A stretch of DNA of 56,490 nt from Pseudomonadota bacterium (GCA_023402175.1 JAEXCN010000496.1:1-56490), one strand, 5' to 3'. Shown: positions 1 through 8,721, counted from the first letter of the stretch. Program-made: numbers and translations. Notes: generated by a model from the sequence alone, not told the origin.

Positions 1-99
1 GCCGTCTGCCGTCTCGACTTCGTGCCCGGCATCACCGAGCACGGCCTCGAGCGTGAAGCGCATCGAGGCTTCGTCGTCGATCACGAGAACGCGCGCCAT
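1..99 (-). CDS. Response regulator receiver domain, N-terminus only (cut by window edge)
   Basis: The reverse strand starts with ATG at 99 and reads MARVLVIDDEASMRFTLEAV, the typical first strand of a receiver domain with the acidic pair (D9, D10) that binds Mg2+. The phospho-acceptor Asp and any output domain lie outside the window. The gene sits 68 bp downstream of, and on the same strand as, the histidine kinase at 168-1640, so the two probably form a two-component pair. The start resembles NtrC-type sigma-54 activators, but that cannot be decided from 33 codons. Confidence 0.8.
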   Translation of the reverse strand, partial: MARVLVIDDEASMRFTLEAVLGDAGHEVETADG

Positions 100-167
100 C
101 GGAGCTTCCTATCTCGATCCACGCGGAACGACGAGGCGGAAAGCCCGCCGAACACCGAAGAGCGTTC

Positions 168-1640
168 TCACGAAGGGACCTTCTCGACGACGCGAGCGAA
201 TGCGGGTGCCGGGTCGGACGGAGCCGGCTCGTGGACCTTCGAAGGCGCTGCGTCGATCTTCGCGGCCTTAGCCGCTTCGATTGCCATTCGGCAGGGGTTC
301 GGGAGCTTCTGCCGGGAGGCCAGCCCGGAGCACGACGACGGCAGGACCACCGTCGCGGTGGTGCCCCGACCGGAGGTGCTCTCGAAGCGGAGCGTGCCGC
401 CGTGCTGCTCGATGATCCCGCGAGCGATCGCGATCCCGAGGCCCGAGCCGCCCTCCTTCGTCGTGTAGTAGGGCTTGCGGATGCGAGCGAGGACGTCGGG
501 CGTCATGCCCGCGCCGCGGTCCATCACGCGCAGGACGGCAGCGCCGTCACCGCAGCTCTTCGCGATCTCGAGCGTGACCGTCGACCCGCGCGAGGAGGCC
601 TGCATCGCGTTGAGGACCAGGTTGAGGAGCGCCTGGCGGAGCTTCTTCGCGTCCGCGTCGAGCGACAGCTCGCGGCTGCCGCGCACCTCGATCGTGACGC
701 CGGCGTCGGCGGCGCGCGTCTCGAGAAGGAGCGAGAGCTCCCGCGCGATGTCGTACGGCCTCGTGGGCGCGACGTTCAGATCGTCGAGGCCGCGCGAGAA
801 CGAGAGAAACCCGTCGACGATCTCCTGGAGGCGCTCGGCCTCGGCCGCGACGATCGCGAGGCGCTCCTTCATCTTCGCGTCTTCCGCGCTGCGCGCCATG
901 TGCTGCGAGAGGCCCTTGATGGCGGCGAGCGGGTTCTTCACCTCGTGCGCGAGGCGGGCTGCAATGCCCTCGAGCGCGCGCGTGCGGCCCTCGTTCTCGT
1001 CGCACAGCTCCTCGCGGCTCTCGGCGAGCTCGAGGGTGATGCGCTCGTACGCTCCCGTGATGGCCTTGCCCATCTGGTAGACGGCGACGATCGACATCAT
1101 CGCGCTCGCGAACGCGATCGCGACGTACTCGCGGGTCGCGAACGGCATGCTGCCAATCGCGAGCGGCGCCGGGAGCGTGCAGCTCCGGGAGAACCACGCC
1201 ATGGCGCCGAAGACGAACAGGAACTTCAGCGCGATGTGCCGGCGTCGGTGCTGGAGCGCCGGGTTGAGCGCGACGCCCATGAAGAACGGCACGAGGCTCA
1301 AGACGAGCGGGCTCGCGAGGCCGCCGGTGTTCGCGATCGATGCGAGCACCGCAAGGCCGCCGACGAACAACAGGCCGCGGCTGCGGTGATCGTCGCGCTC
1401 GAAGCAGAGCAGGCACGTGATCGCCGTCACCGACGAGAGCGTCTGGATCGCGAGCCGCTCGCGCGGGAAGTCGCGCGTCGCGAGGATCCCGATCACCAGC
1501 AGGTGGAAGGGCACCGTCATGGCGAGCCGCCATCGCGACGCCATGCCCTTCATCTCGGAAAATACCCGGCGACGAACGGCCTCGAAACGGGCGCTCGTGT
1601 TCTCCAGTTCCGCGTTCGTCATGCTGCGTTGCCAGAGCAT
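168..1640 (-). CDS. Membrane sensor histidine kinase
   Basis: A 490-residue kinase with about five or six hydrophobic segments (residues 40-195) and no obvious extracytoplasmic sensor domain, followed by the dimerisation/phosphoacceptor domain and the ATPase. The H-box is HEVKNPLAA with His232, the N-box is NLVLNAMQAS (Asn344), the G1 box is DRGAGM (373-379) and the G2 box is GSGLGIAIARG (398-408). It should autophosphorylate and pass phosphate to the receiver protein encoded just downstream (1-99). About 50 Ala/Pro-rich residues follow the ATPase domain and match no domain I know. A second in-frame ATG at 1622 gives MTNAEL and could be the true start. The signal is unknown; a membrane-buried sensor suggests membrane or redox state, which is inference. 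Confidence 0.9.
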   Translation of the reverse strand: MLWQRSMTNAELENTSARFEAVRRRVFSEMKGMASRWRLAMTVPFHLLVIGILATRDFPRERLAIQTLSSVTAITCLLCFERDDHRSRGLLFVGGLAVLASIANTGGLASPLVLSLVPFFMGVALNPALQHRRRHIALKFLFVFGAMAWFSRSCTLPAPLAIGSMPFATREYVAIAFASAMMSIVAVYQMGKAITGAYERITLELAESREELCDENEGRTRALEGIAARLAHEVKNPLAAIKGLSQHMARSAEDAKMKERLAIVAAEAERLQEIVDGFLSFSRGLDDLNVAPTRPYDIARELSLLLETRAADAGVTIEVRGSRELSLDADAKKLRQALLNLVLNAMQASSRGSTVTLEIAKSCGDGAAVLRVMDRGAGMTPDVLARIRKPYYTTKEGGSGLGIAIARGIIEQHGGTLRFESTSGRGTTATVVLPSSCSGLASRQKLPNPCRMAIEAAKAAKIDAAPSKVHEPAPSDPAPAFARVVEKVPS

Positions 1641-1802
1641 ACCGCGATATTCCCGTCGGATCCGATGCTCGCGGGAAGGAACGCGTTGCGATCCGGCGGA
1701 ATTCTCTGGGCATCGGCCGCAGCGCGTGCACCGGCCGACCGCGCGGACCTGCTCATCCGTGCGGTTCGCCGCCGGCCCACGCCGGAGTCGCGAGCCGGGA
1801 GC

Positions 1803-3086
1803 TCAGCGCTTGCGCCGGCGGATCGCGCCGAGCGCGACCGCCGCGCCGAGCACGCCCCAGGCCCACGATGCTGCCGCGCTCGGTCCGGACGCGGCGCAGC
1901 CGCTGGTCGACGCCGGCGCTGCTGCCGGGGTAGCCGGTGCGGGGGCCGGAGGAAGGCAGAAGCTCGCGCGGCACTCGTAGCCTTCCGGGCAGCTCGACGC
2001 GGCGGCCTCGTTGCACTTTCGCGAGCAGACGAACGTCCCGTCGTCGGAGTCGACGCAGACGCCGCTCGAGCATTCCTCGGCGGTCTCGCACGTCTCGCCG
2101 AGCCCACGTCCTGAAGGCGTCGTCGTCGGGCCGCTGTCCTTGGCGCCGGCGTCCTTCGACTTCGGCTGCGGCGGGGGCTTGTACGCCGTCCAGGTCGGCT
2201 CCGGATAGAGGTCCCAGTTGTTCGAAGCCGTCTTCGCGACCTCGAGGACGAAGTCGCGGTGCGCGTCGAAGCGCGTGTAGACCGAGCCCAGGCAAGACGA
2301 GCCGTCGTCGCTCTCGCCGCCGCGGGAGAGAACGCCGAACGACACCGGCGCCCCCTTGTCCAACGATGCGAGCTCGTACGCGCTCGAGCCGCTGTCCCCG
2401 GAGCAGGTGCCGTCGCCGCCGACGAACTCCTTCGCGTTGAACTCCTTCGGACACGCCATCGACTCGGACCCCGGGATGCAGAGCACGCTGATGGGCTTGC
2501 TGATCCGTCGGGTGCCGCTGCCGCCCGTGTTCGGCCCGGTGTTGCCGTAGCCGATACCCCTGAAGGACGGCGAGTACTGATCCGGATCCCACATCAGGTA
2601 TTGGACGCCGGGCGTGATCGGCTTGGTGACCGTGTCCGGGATCGACGTGCTCAGCACGAGCAGCGCGATGTCGTTCCCGCAGATGTGATCGTCGTCCGGG
2701 ACGTGGACCGACTTCACCGAGTACCAGCCCTTGCTGTCTCCATCGAACATCTGCGTGTTCGTGGTGACCTTGAAGGGGCCCTTGGCGCTGCCGAACGTCG
2801 GGTTCTTCGAGCAGTCGATCAGCTGTGGAGAGTCGCTGACGCAGTGCCGAGCGGTCGCGACGACGTTCGGAAGGATGAGCGCGCCGGAGCAGATCCCGCT
2901 GCACTGAGAACCGATGCAGACGCCGAGGGCGAACTTGTCCGTCGTGTCCGTCGACCCGCCCTGGATCGCCTGTGCGGTGGCGCCCGTGCTCTCGCCCTGA
3001 CGCGAGGCTGGCTCGGTCGAGCACCCGCTTCCAGCGAGAACACTCGTAACGACCATCGCCCCCGCGACAAGCCAAGCCAACCGCAT
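1803..3086 (-). CDS. Secreted trypsin-like serine protease with MYXO-CTERM-type tail
   Basis: A 427-residue S1-family protease. From the start at 3086 (GGAGG nine bases upstream) it has a signal peptide with a possible lipid Cys22, a candidate activation site AIQGGS (40-45), and a full catalytic triad: His81 in ATARHC, Asp139 in NDIALL, and Ser232 in GTCSGDSGSS. TARHC replaces the common TAAHC, a tolerated variant. A Cys-rich segment follows (CETAEECSSGVC...), then a Pro/Ala linker, a lone Cys, a hydrophobic stretch and the basic end RRRKR. That layout matches the MYXO-CTERM sorting signal, which anchors myxobacterial proteins at the outer surface. An in-frame ATG at 3116 is an alternative start. 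It is monocistronic, divergent from 3349-4236. The substrate is unknown; extracellular digestion or zymogen activation is inferred. Confidence 0.88.
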   Translation of the reverse strand: MRLAWLVAGAMVVTSVLAGSGCSTEPASRQGESTGATAQAIQGGSTDTTDKFALGVCIGSQCSGICSGALILPNVVATARHCVSDSPQLIDCSKNPTFGSAKGPFKVTTNTQMFDGDSKGWYSVKSVHVPDDDHICGNDIALLVLSTSIPDTVTKPITPGVQYLMWDPDQYSPSFRGIGYGNTGPNTGGSGTRRISKPISVLCIPGSESMACPKEFNAKEFVGGDGTCSGDSGSSAYELASLDKGAPVSFGVLSRGGESDDGSSCLGSVYTRFDAHRDFVLEVAKTASNNWDLYPEPTWTAYKPPPQPKSKDAGAKDSGPTTTPSGRGLGETCETAEECSSGVCVDSDDGTFVCSRKCNEAAASSCPEGYECRASFCLPPAPAPATPAAAPASTSGCAASGPSAAASWAWGVLGAAVALGAIRRRKR

Positions 3087-3348
3087 GCGAACCAGCCTCC
3101 GGATTTCCTTCGTCATGCCACACCTGGGGGACGAAGGGAGGCAGAGTGTACGAGCCGAATTCGATCCGGCAAGCCGCGTGTCGAGCATCCCGGTCGTTCC
3201 GGCGCCGGCGGAGGATTGCGCAAGGCGCGCACCCCGACCGTTGCCGCCGAGCCGTCCGATGGCGCTCTGCGTCAGCCGCGAAATTCGCAGCATTCTTGGC
3301 CCGACCGATCGACCCGTGGCCTTCTCCCGGTGCGCGGAGGCTGCATAC

Positions 3349-4236
3349 ATGAGGAAGGTTCTTGGCAATCTCGTTGGTTTGGGACTTCTGCTGACGACGG
3401 CGGTCGCCGCGGCGCAGCAGCCGACGGACACGCAGGCGCCCCCGCCTGCGGGCGCCGGGACGGATCAGAACGCGCAGCCGCTCCCTCCCCCGAAGCCCGC
3501 CCCGATGACGGCGACGGTGTCGACGACGACGACCACCGAGACGGCCAAGAAGGACGACGGCATCACCGACCACGAGAAGGTCGTCGGCAAGTTCGGCGTC
3601 ATGTACTTCGGCGTGACGCAGCAGCCGATCGGCACGGGCGCTGCGGCGAACGTCGGTCGCGGGACCGTCCAGACGCCGGTCATCGGCGCGCGCTACTGGT
3701 TCCAGGAGCGCATGGGCATCGATGTGGGCCTCGGCTTCAACTTCTTCAGCTCGTCGCGCTCGGTCCAGGCGAACGGCCAGCCGGAGCAGTCGACCGACGG
3801 CCCCGCGGTCCTCGCCTTCGCGCTCCACGGCGGCCTGCCGCTCGCGTTCGCATACGGCAAGCACTACAAGTTCCTGCTCGTTCCGGAGCTGAACATCGGT
3901 TACGCGACGCAGACCGAAGCCGCCCAGAACGTCCCGGCCGGCGCTGCGACGCCACCGGACATCCATCGCACGGGCTTCCGCTTCGACGTCGGCGCGCGCG
4001 TCGGCACCGAGATCCAGTTCGGGTTCATCGGCATCCCCGAGCTCGCGCTGCAGGCGTCGGTCGGCCTCAACTTCCGCCGTCAGGTCTGGCACGCGAGCCG
4101 CGACGCGAACGCGGCGGCCGGCGTCCCGAACCCCGAGTCGTCGTCGGACGGCCAGACGAACTTCGGCACCACGGTCCAGAGCGACCCGTGGGCGCTCTTC
4201 GTCAACAACATCTCGGCGATCTACTACTTCCCGTGA
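3349..4236 (+). CDS. Predicted outer-membrane beta-barrel protein
   Basis: A 295-residue exported protein. ATG at 3349 is chosen because GGAGG lies eight bases upstream and a clean signal peptide follows (MRKVLGNLVGLGLLLTTAVAAAQ). Then come a low-complexity Pro/Thr linker (residues 25-65) and a region of alternating hydrophobic strands rich in Gly and aromatics (VIGARYWFQ, GIDVGLGFNFF, GGLPLAFAYG, RVGTEIQFGF), ending in YYFP. This is the pattern of small outer-membrane barrels; the aromatic is penultimate rather than terminal. Its neighbours are also envelope proteins. No specific family is recognised, so transport or structural roles remain open. Confidence 0.7.
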   Translation: MRKVLGNLVGLGLLLTTAVAAAQQPTDTQAPPPAGAGTDQNAQPLPPPKPAPMTATVSTTTTTETAKKDDGITDHEKVVGKFGVMYFGVTQQPIGTGAAANVGRGTVQTPVIGARYWFQERMGIDVGLGFNFFSSSRSVQANGQPEQSTDGPAVLAFALHGGLPLAFAYGKHYKFLLVPELNIGYATQTEAAQNVPAGAATPPDIHRTGFRFDVGARVGTEIQFGFIGIPELALQASVGLNFRRQVWHASRDANAAAGVPNPESSSDGQTNFGTTVQSDPWALFVNNISAIYYFP

Positions 4237-4306
4237 TCGTGAGCCCGGCGTGAGAAGCTTTCCCTCGAACCGGTCTGCTACGCTTCGGGCTGCAGCGGGA
4301 GGCGCC

Positions 4307-4915
4307 ATGCGGAATCACACGCGGCACTGGGCCATGCTCGCGATCGTCGTGAGCGGAGGCGTCTTCGCCTGCACCGGCGGCGGCGGCCCGCTTGCCGACG
4401 CGATGAGCACCTGGGAATCGTCGCCGAGCTCCGTCGAGCACGCGGCGAGCACGCACGAGGCCGCTCCCGGATCCCGGGAGGTCGCGCATTCGTCGGAGGA
4501 GCCCATGGGCGCCTCCGCCGAGCCCGGGCCCGGCGCTCAGGGCGGAGGCGCCGGTGGCGCCTTCGCCTGCGCGGGGACCTACAGCTGCGTCGAAGCCGGC
4601 AAGTCCGACTCCGACGAGATCACGCTCACGGCCGAAGACGGCGTCTGCGCCGTTCGCGTCGGTAACGGCGCGCTCGTGCTCTCCGCGGATGGCTCGCTGC
4701 TCTCGAACGGGCAGAACGTCGGAAGCTGGCACGCAACCGCCGGCGGGTTCGTCGTGACCACCGAGGAAGGCTCGGTCGAATGCACGCGAGCTTCCGCCGG
4801 ATCGGACACCGGAGCCGGCAGCGGCACCGGTCCTGGCACGGGTGGCGGCACCGGTGGCGGCTCGGGCTCGGGTGGAACGAGCTCGCCGCCCACGCGGCGC
4901 GACGCGGGCGGCTGA
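4307..4915 (+). CDS. Lipoprotein with Gly/Ser-rich tail, unknown function
   Basis: A 202-residue protein. The ATG at 4307 has GGGAGG upstream and gives a lipoprotein signal ending GVFAC (Cys near residue 22). A disordered linker leads to a small beta-rich domain (FACAGTYSCVEAGKSDSDEI... to ...VVTTEEGSVECTR) with paired Cys, then a Gly/Ser/Thr repeat tail (TGPGTGGGTGGGSGSGG). The central domain would sit at the periplasmic or outer surface, and the tail resembles a flexible spacer. It starts 70 bp after the barrel gene in the same direction and ends one base before the convergent mqnD stop codon. No family is recognised. Confidence 0.7.
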   Translation: MRNHTRHWAMLAIVVSGGVFACTGGGGPLADAMSTWESSPSSVEHAASTHEAAPGSREVAHSSEEPMGASAEPGPGAQGGGAGGAFACAGTYSCVEAGKSDSDEITLTAEDGVCAVRVGNGALVLSADGSLLSNGQNVGSWHATAGGFVVTTEEGSVECTRASAGSDTGAGSGTGPGTGGGTGGGSGSGGTSSPPTRRDAGG

Positions 4916-4916
4916 G

Positions 4917-5813
4917 CTAGGGCGCGAAGTCGGCGCGCGCGTCGGCGGGCAGGAGGCCTGCGCTCCGCCCGCGCTCGAACAGGACGTCGATCGCCTTCCG
5001 CACGTCGGCCGGCGCATCGAGCGTGTCCTCGTTCGCGTACATCGCGAGGTACCGATCGAGCGACGCCTTGTCGAGCCCGACGTCCGCGCGCGTCTCGGCG
5101 GCGAGGAGCGCGTTCGCGACCTCGTCGGCGTGATCGGCCGCCCAGCGAATCGACGAGCGGCACACGCGCGACACGCGCTCGACGAGCTCGGGCCCGAGAT
5201 CGCGCCGGATCGCATTTCCGCCGAGAGGCAGCGGAAGCCCTCCCGTCTGCTCGGCCCATGCCTCGCCGATGTCGACGATCTTCGCGGTGCCTTCCCGCTC
5301 GTAGAAGAGGCGTCCCTCGTGGATGAGGAGCGCAGCGTCGATGTTGCCGGCCCGGAGCTCCTCGAACGCTCGCGCGTAGGGAGCGATCGGGACGACGACC
5401 GGCTCGAATTCCGGAAGGAGCAGACGCAGCACCAGATACGCCGTCGTCCGCAGGCCGGGCACGCCGATGCGCTTGCCGGCGAACGACGAGAGCGGCGCGG
5501 CCTTGTCGTTCAGCGCGACGACGACGGGACCGTAGCCGCGACCGACGGACATCCCGTGCGGCAGGAGGAGATGGTCGCGCGCGACGCGGGCGTACTGCGC
5601 GATCGAGACAGCGACGACGTCGGTACGTGGGCCCGCGTCCGATCCTTCGGCGCGGCGGTTCAGCGTCTCGGTGTCGGCGCGCTCGGCGGTGAACGACAGT
5701 CCTTCGGTGTCGACCTTGCCCTCGAGCAATGGCCAGAACATGAAGATGTCGTCGCTGTCGGGCGAAAACGCGAGGCGGATCGGTTCGGGGCGCGAGGGCA
5801 TGGGGCTGCTCAT
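4917..5813 (-). CDS. mqnD: 1,4-dihydroxy-6-naphthoate synthase (MqnD)
   Basis: A 298-residue enzyme of the futalosine route to menaquinone; it converts cyclic dehypoxanthine futalosine to 1,4-dihydroxy-6-naphthoate. The N-terminal strand IRLAFSPDSDDIFMFWPLLEG corresponds to LxFSPCPNDTFIF in known MqnD, and the downstream blocks GVPGLRTTAYLVLRLLL, DAALLIHEGRLFYEREG and TGGLPLPLGGNAIRRDLG match the family closely (recalled Thermus MqnD). Ser-Asp-Asp replaces the usual Pro-Asn-Asp after FSP. The start at 5813 is supported by an ATGA overlap with the stop of the upstream lipoprotein gene (5810-6865), which implies translational coupling. MqnA-C are not in the window. Presence of MqnD predicts that menaquinone is made by the futalosine rather than the classical MenA-H route. 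Confidence 0.9.
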   Translation of the reverse strand: MSSPMPSRPEPIRLAFSPDSDDIFMFWPLLEGKVDTEGLSFTAERADTETLNRRAEGSDAGPRTDVVAVSIAQYARVARDHLLLPHGMSVGRGYGPVVVALNDKAAPLSSFAGKRIGVPGLRTTAYLVLRLLLPEFEPVVVPIAPYARAFEELRAGNIDAALLIHEGRLFYEREGTAKIVDIGEAWAEQTGGLPLPLGGNAIRRDLGPELVERVSRVCRSSIRWAADHADEVANALLAAETRADVGLDKASLDRYLAMYANEDTLDAPADVRKAIDVLFERGRSAGLLPADARADFAP

Positions 5814-6865
5814 TTGCACTCGAGGTTTCGGAGAGCGTCGATCTCGGCGACGAGGTCCGGGTCGTTCACGAGGGCTTCGATCTTCGTGTCCTCGATCCCG
5901 AGGCTCGGCATGTTCTCGGTCGCGCGCAGATAGAACCAACCGCGATCCCAGACGGAGAGCGTGGCCTGACGCCAGCACGCGTCCTCGCTGAGCAGCGCGT
6001 ACGCGTCGGGGTAATCGGTGTGCGCCATCGCGAGATAGCGCTCGATGTACCAGAGGAACGTGAGGATGCCGTCGCGCTCGCTCGCCTTCTTCCCCGCGTA
6101 GCTCTCCTGGAACGCGAGCGCCGATGCGAGCGAGTTGACGTACTGCGTGGCTTCCTCGAGGAGGAAGTTGTAGCCCTGGTCGCCGCTCTCGAACGTCGAG
6201 TCCGTGGGGTCGCCGTTGAGATAGACCGGCGCGTACATGTCACAGCCCGCGGAGGCGGTGCCCGAGGCGCACGCCTTCCGCTTGGCGTAGTGCGCGTCCT
6301 TCTTGATCAGGCTGCGCGCGAACGTCTTGCCGCCGCGGCTCGTCGTGTCGCCGCTCTTGCACGTGAACCTGAGATCGTCACGGATCACGTATGCCGCGTC
6401 GTTACCGCTCGCCTCGCCGAGATCGTAGAAGTGCCCGCACTCGTGCACGACCGTCGCGGCCTGGCGGAGGACGGCCGAGGCGCTCGACCTATCCTGGAGG
6501 TAGCGGTCGATGCAGTTGCCCTCCGACTTCGCGACCGAGCTCGAGAGGCCACCTTCGACGATCGTCCTGCCGAGCGGGAAACGCCGCTCGAGCGCGTCCA
6601 GAAAGTAGTCGCTGGCCGTCGAGGAAGAGAAGGTCAGGTCGGACAGGCTCGCGTTCGTGGGAAGCGCCTCGGTGTATTCGTCCTGGGCGCAGCCCGCCTT
6701 CTCGGGGTTCGGCGCGGGCGTGTCACCGTCGCCTTCCGCGGGGGCCGCCGTCGACGACGGGGAACCGTCACCGCCGTCCGTCGAAGCGCAGCCGGTGCCC
6801 GCGACCGAGCCACACGCGAGCAGACCCACGGCGACCAACCCTGGAAGACTCTTCGGCTTCTCCAT
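5810..6865 (-). CDS. Lipoprotein with HExxH zinc-protease-like motif
   Basis: A 351-residue lipoprotein (signal ending VAGTGC, Cys26) with a Ser/Pro/Gly-rich linker to about residue 60 and a globular domain containing HECGH (141-145), an exact HExxH match, inside TVVHECGHFYDLG. A conserved-looking acidic helix LLEEATQYVNSLAS (about 235-248) could give the third zinc ligand. Several Cys (59, 118, 169, 199, 208) suggest disulfides. It would sit in the periplasm or on the outer membrane. The gene is coupled by ATGA to mqnD, an odd partner for a lipoprotein. I do not recognise a named peptidase family; a non-catalytic zinc protein is possible. Confidence 0.72.
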   Translation of the reverse strand: MEKPKSLPGLVAVGLLACGSVAGTGCASTDGGDGSPSSTAAPAEGDGDTPAPNPEKAGCAQDEYTEALPTNASLSDLTFSSSTASDYFLDALERRFPLGRTIVEGGLSSSVAKSEGNCIDRYLQDRSSASAVLRQAATVVHECGHFYDLGEASGNDAAYVIRDDLRFTCKSGDTTSRGGKTFARSLIKKDAHYAKRKACASGTASAGCDMYAPVYLNGDPTDSTFESGDQGYNFLLEEATQYVNSLASALAFQESYAGKKASERDGILTFLWYIERYLAMAHTDYPDAYALLSEDACWRQATLSVWDRGWFYLRATENMPSLGIEDTKIEALVNDPDLVAEIDALRNLECK

Positions 6866-6958
6866 GGCTCGCGCTTCATTGCACGGCTGGGGTGGATTTC
6901 AAGTGATCCAGGGCGGGAGGCGCAATTTTGCGGACGGCCTGGTGCTAGGGTCGGACCC

Positions 6959-7720
6959 ATGCGCGTCGCGGTCCTCGAGAAAAACGGCGAAAAAGGCTGG
7001 TTCGTGCTCGACGGCGATCGAGCCCGGCGGTTCGACGGGTCTCCCTTCGAAGGCGGACGGCTCGGCTCGATCGAGATCCCGTGGTCGGCCGCGGATCTCC
7101 GCGCGCCCGTGCGTCCGTCGAAGATCGTGTGCATCGGGCGCAACTACGCGGCCCACGCCAAGGAGCTCGGCAACGACGTCCCGAAGGAGCCGCTCCTCTT
7201 CTTCAAGCCGCCGTCATCGGTCGTCGGCCCCGGCGGAGCCGTCGTCCTTCCGAAGGAGTCGGAGCGCGTCGAGCACGAAGCCGAGCTCGGGATCGTGATC
7301 GGCCGAAGGATCCGCCGCATCGCACGCGAGCAGGCGATGCAGGCCGTCTACGGCTACACCTGCGCGTGCGACGTCACCGCGCGCGACCTCCAGAAGAAGG
7401 ACGGCCAGTGGACGCGCGCGAAGGGCTTCGACACGTTCTGTCCGGTCGGCCCGTGGATCGAGACCGAGCTCGATCCTGCGAACCTCGCGGTGAAGTGCGT
7501 CGTCGACGGCGCCGAGCGTCAGTCCGGGCGCACCTCGAGCATGATCTTCGACATCGCGACGCTCATTGCGTACGTCAGCGCCGCGATGACGCTCGAGCCC
7601 GGTGACCTCATCCTCACCGGTACGCCGGAAGGTGTCGGGCCTCTCGCCCCGGGGAACAAGGTCGTCGTCTCGGTCGAAGGCATCGGCGAGCTCGGATTCG
7701 GAGTCGTCGGCGGAACGTGA
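6959..7720 (+). CDS. Fumarylacetoacetate hydrolase-family protein
   Basis: A 253-residue protein with the FAH fold: an N-terminal beta region (1-60), then IVCIGRNYAAHAKELG, the start of the catalytic domain, FFKPPSSVVGPGG, the metal-binding acidic set (EHEAELGIVIG), GYTCACDVTARDLQ, AKGFDTFCPVGPWI and the end block LILTGTPEGVGPLAPGN. Family members act on C-C bonds of beta-dicarbonyl compounds: fumarylpyruvate, acylpyruvate, oxaloacetate decarboxylation or 2-hydroxyhepta-2,4-diene-1,7-dioate isomerisation. Sequence alone does not choose between them. The stop overlaps the GTG start of the next gene (GTGA). A TAGGGT box lies seven bases before ATG, so the mRNA may have a very short leader. Confidence 0.9.
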   Translation: MRVAVLEKNGEKGWFVLDGDRARRFDGSPFEGGRLGSIEIPWSAADLRAPVRPSKIVCIGRNYAAHAKELGNDVPKEPLLFFKPPSSVVGPGGAVVLPKESERVEHEAELGIVIGRRIRRIAREQAMQAVYGYTCACDVTARDLQKKDGQWTRAKGFDTFCPVGPWIETELDPANLAVKCVVDGAERQSGRTSSMIFDIATLIAYVSAAMTLEPGDLILTGTPEGVGPLAPGNKVVVSVEGIGELGFGVVGGT

Positions 7721-8616
7721 CCCGTCCGAAGCTCGCGGCGTTCGCGGTCGTCACGTTGCTCGCGATCGCGGGCGTCGTCGCGGCTGTGCGGACGTCGAGA
7801 GGCGACGCCCCGTGCGGCGCCGGCTTCACGCGCGCCGGCCATCGCTGCTGCCCGACGCCATCGAGCTCGATCGAGCCGGGAAAATGCGTCTTCCAACAGG
7901 GAAGCACCTGCCCCGCTCCGCTGATCCTGACGGATCACGGCTGCGACGAGGCCGAGCGCGACGTCGTCGAGGTCCCCGCGACGACGGTGATCGTCGGGCC
8001 GGCGGACTGGGAAGCCGAGGGACGCGTCTCGCCGCGCACGGTGCGGGTCGAAGCGTTCGCGATCGATCGCCTCGAGGTATCGTCGGGCCGGATGTGCGAG
8101 GCGTACGCGGGGAAGCGCGAGCGCTTTTGCGACATGCGCGATCGAGCGCGGGCTGCTTCCGGCATCTCGTTCGCCGAGGCGCGAGGCTACTGCGCATCGA
8201 AGGGCGGACGTCTGCCGACCGACGACGAGTGGCTCGCGGCGGCGGGCGGCGACAAGCCACGACGTTATCCGTGGGGCGACACCGGCGCGGTCTGCCGGCG
8301 AGCGGCCTGGGGCCTCGATTCGGGGCCTTGCGGCGAAGACGCGGATGGTCCCGACACCGTCGGAGCTCATCCGGAAGGCGCGACGCCGCTCGGCATCCAC
8401 GACCTCGCGGGGAACGTCGCCGAATGGGTCGAAGCTCCGTGCCCCGAGCCGAGGAGCGGTTGTCCTCGCATTGTCCGCGGCGGGTCGTGGAAGACCCGGC
8501 TCGCCACCGAGCTTCGGACGTGGCTGCGCCGCGAGGTGACGATCGGCGGAGGCGACGTCACGGGCGACCCGACGATCGGCTTTCGCTGCGCCTACGACCT
8601 GGCGCCGCGACCGTGA
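7717..8616 (+). CDS. FGE/SUMF1-like domain protein, probably non-catalytic
   Basis: A 299-residue protein starting at GTG 7717, overlapping the previous stop by four bases. A hydrophobic N-terminus (LAAFAVVTLLAIAGVVAAV) suggests a signal or membrane anchor. A Cys-rich stretch (30-75) precedes a formylglycine-generating-enzyme fold: FAIDRLEVSSGRMC, GRLPTDDEWLAAA, YPWGDT, GIHDLAGNVAEWV, RIVRGGSW and the terminal GFRCAYD. True FGEs carry catalytic Cys after GGSW (GGSWLC...C); here GGSW is followed by KTRLATELR, so sulfatase activation is unlikely. Many bacterial homologues act as binding or accessory domains. Substrate and partner are unknown; coupling to the FAH-family gene is the only functional hint. 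Confidence 0.85.
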   Translation: MTRPKLAAFAVVTLLAIAGVVAAVRTSRGDAPCGAGFTRAGHRCCPTPSSSIEPGKCVFQQGSTCPAPLILTDHGCDEAERDVVEVPATTVIVGPADWEAEGRVSPRTVRVEAFAIDRLEVSSGRMCEAYAGKRERFCDMRDRARAASGISFAEARGYCASKGGRLPTDDEWLAAAGGDKPRRYPWGDTGAVCRRAAWGLDSGPCGEDADGPDTVGAHPEGATPLGIHDLAGNVAEWVEAPCPEPRSGCPRIVRGGSWKTRLATELRTWLRREVTIGGGDVTGDPTIGFRCAYDLAPRP

Positions 8617-8721
8617 CCTCGAGCCACTGAGCGGGGCTGACCGGGGTCGTCTTGCCGCCCACCCGGTTGGTGAACGAGCGGACTACCTTCCGGCGTCCAC
8701 CGGAGTACGCTGTTCCGTCCC

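Noticed and set aside
231..2114. A 627-codon plus-strand frame across the histidine kinase
   Set aside because: It is a shadow of the kinase (H, N and G boxes are on the minus strand) and has no recognisable domain.
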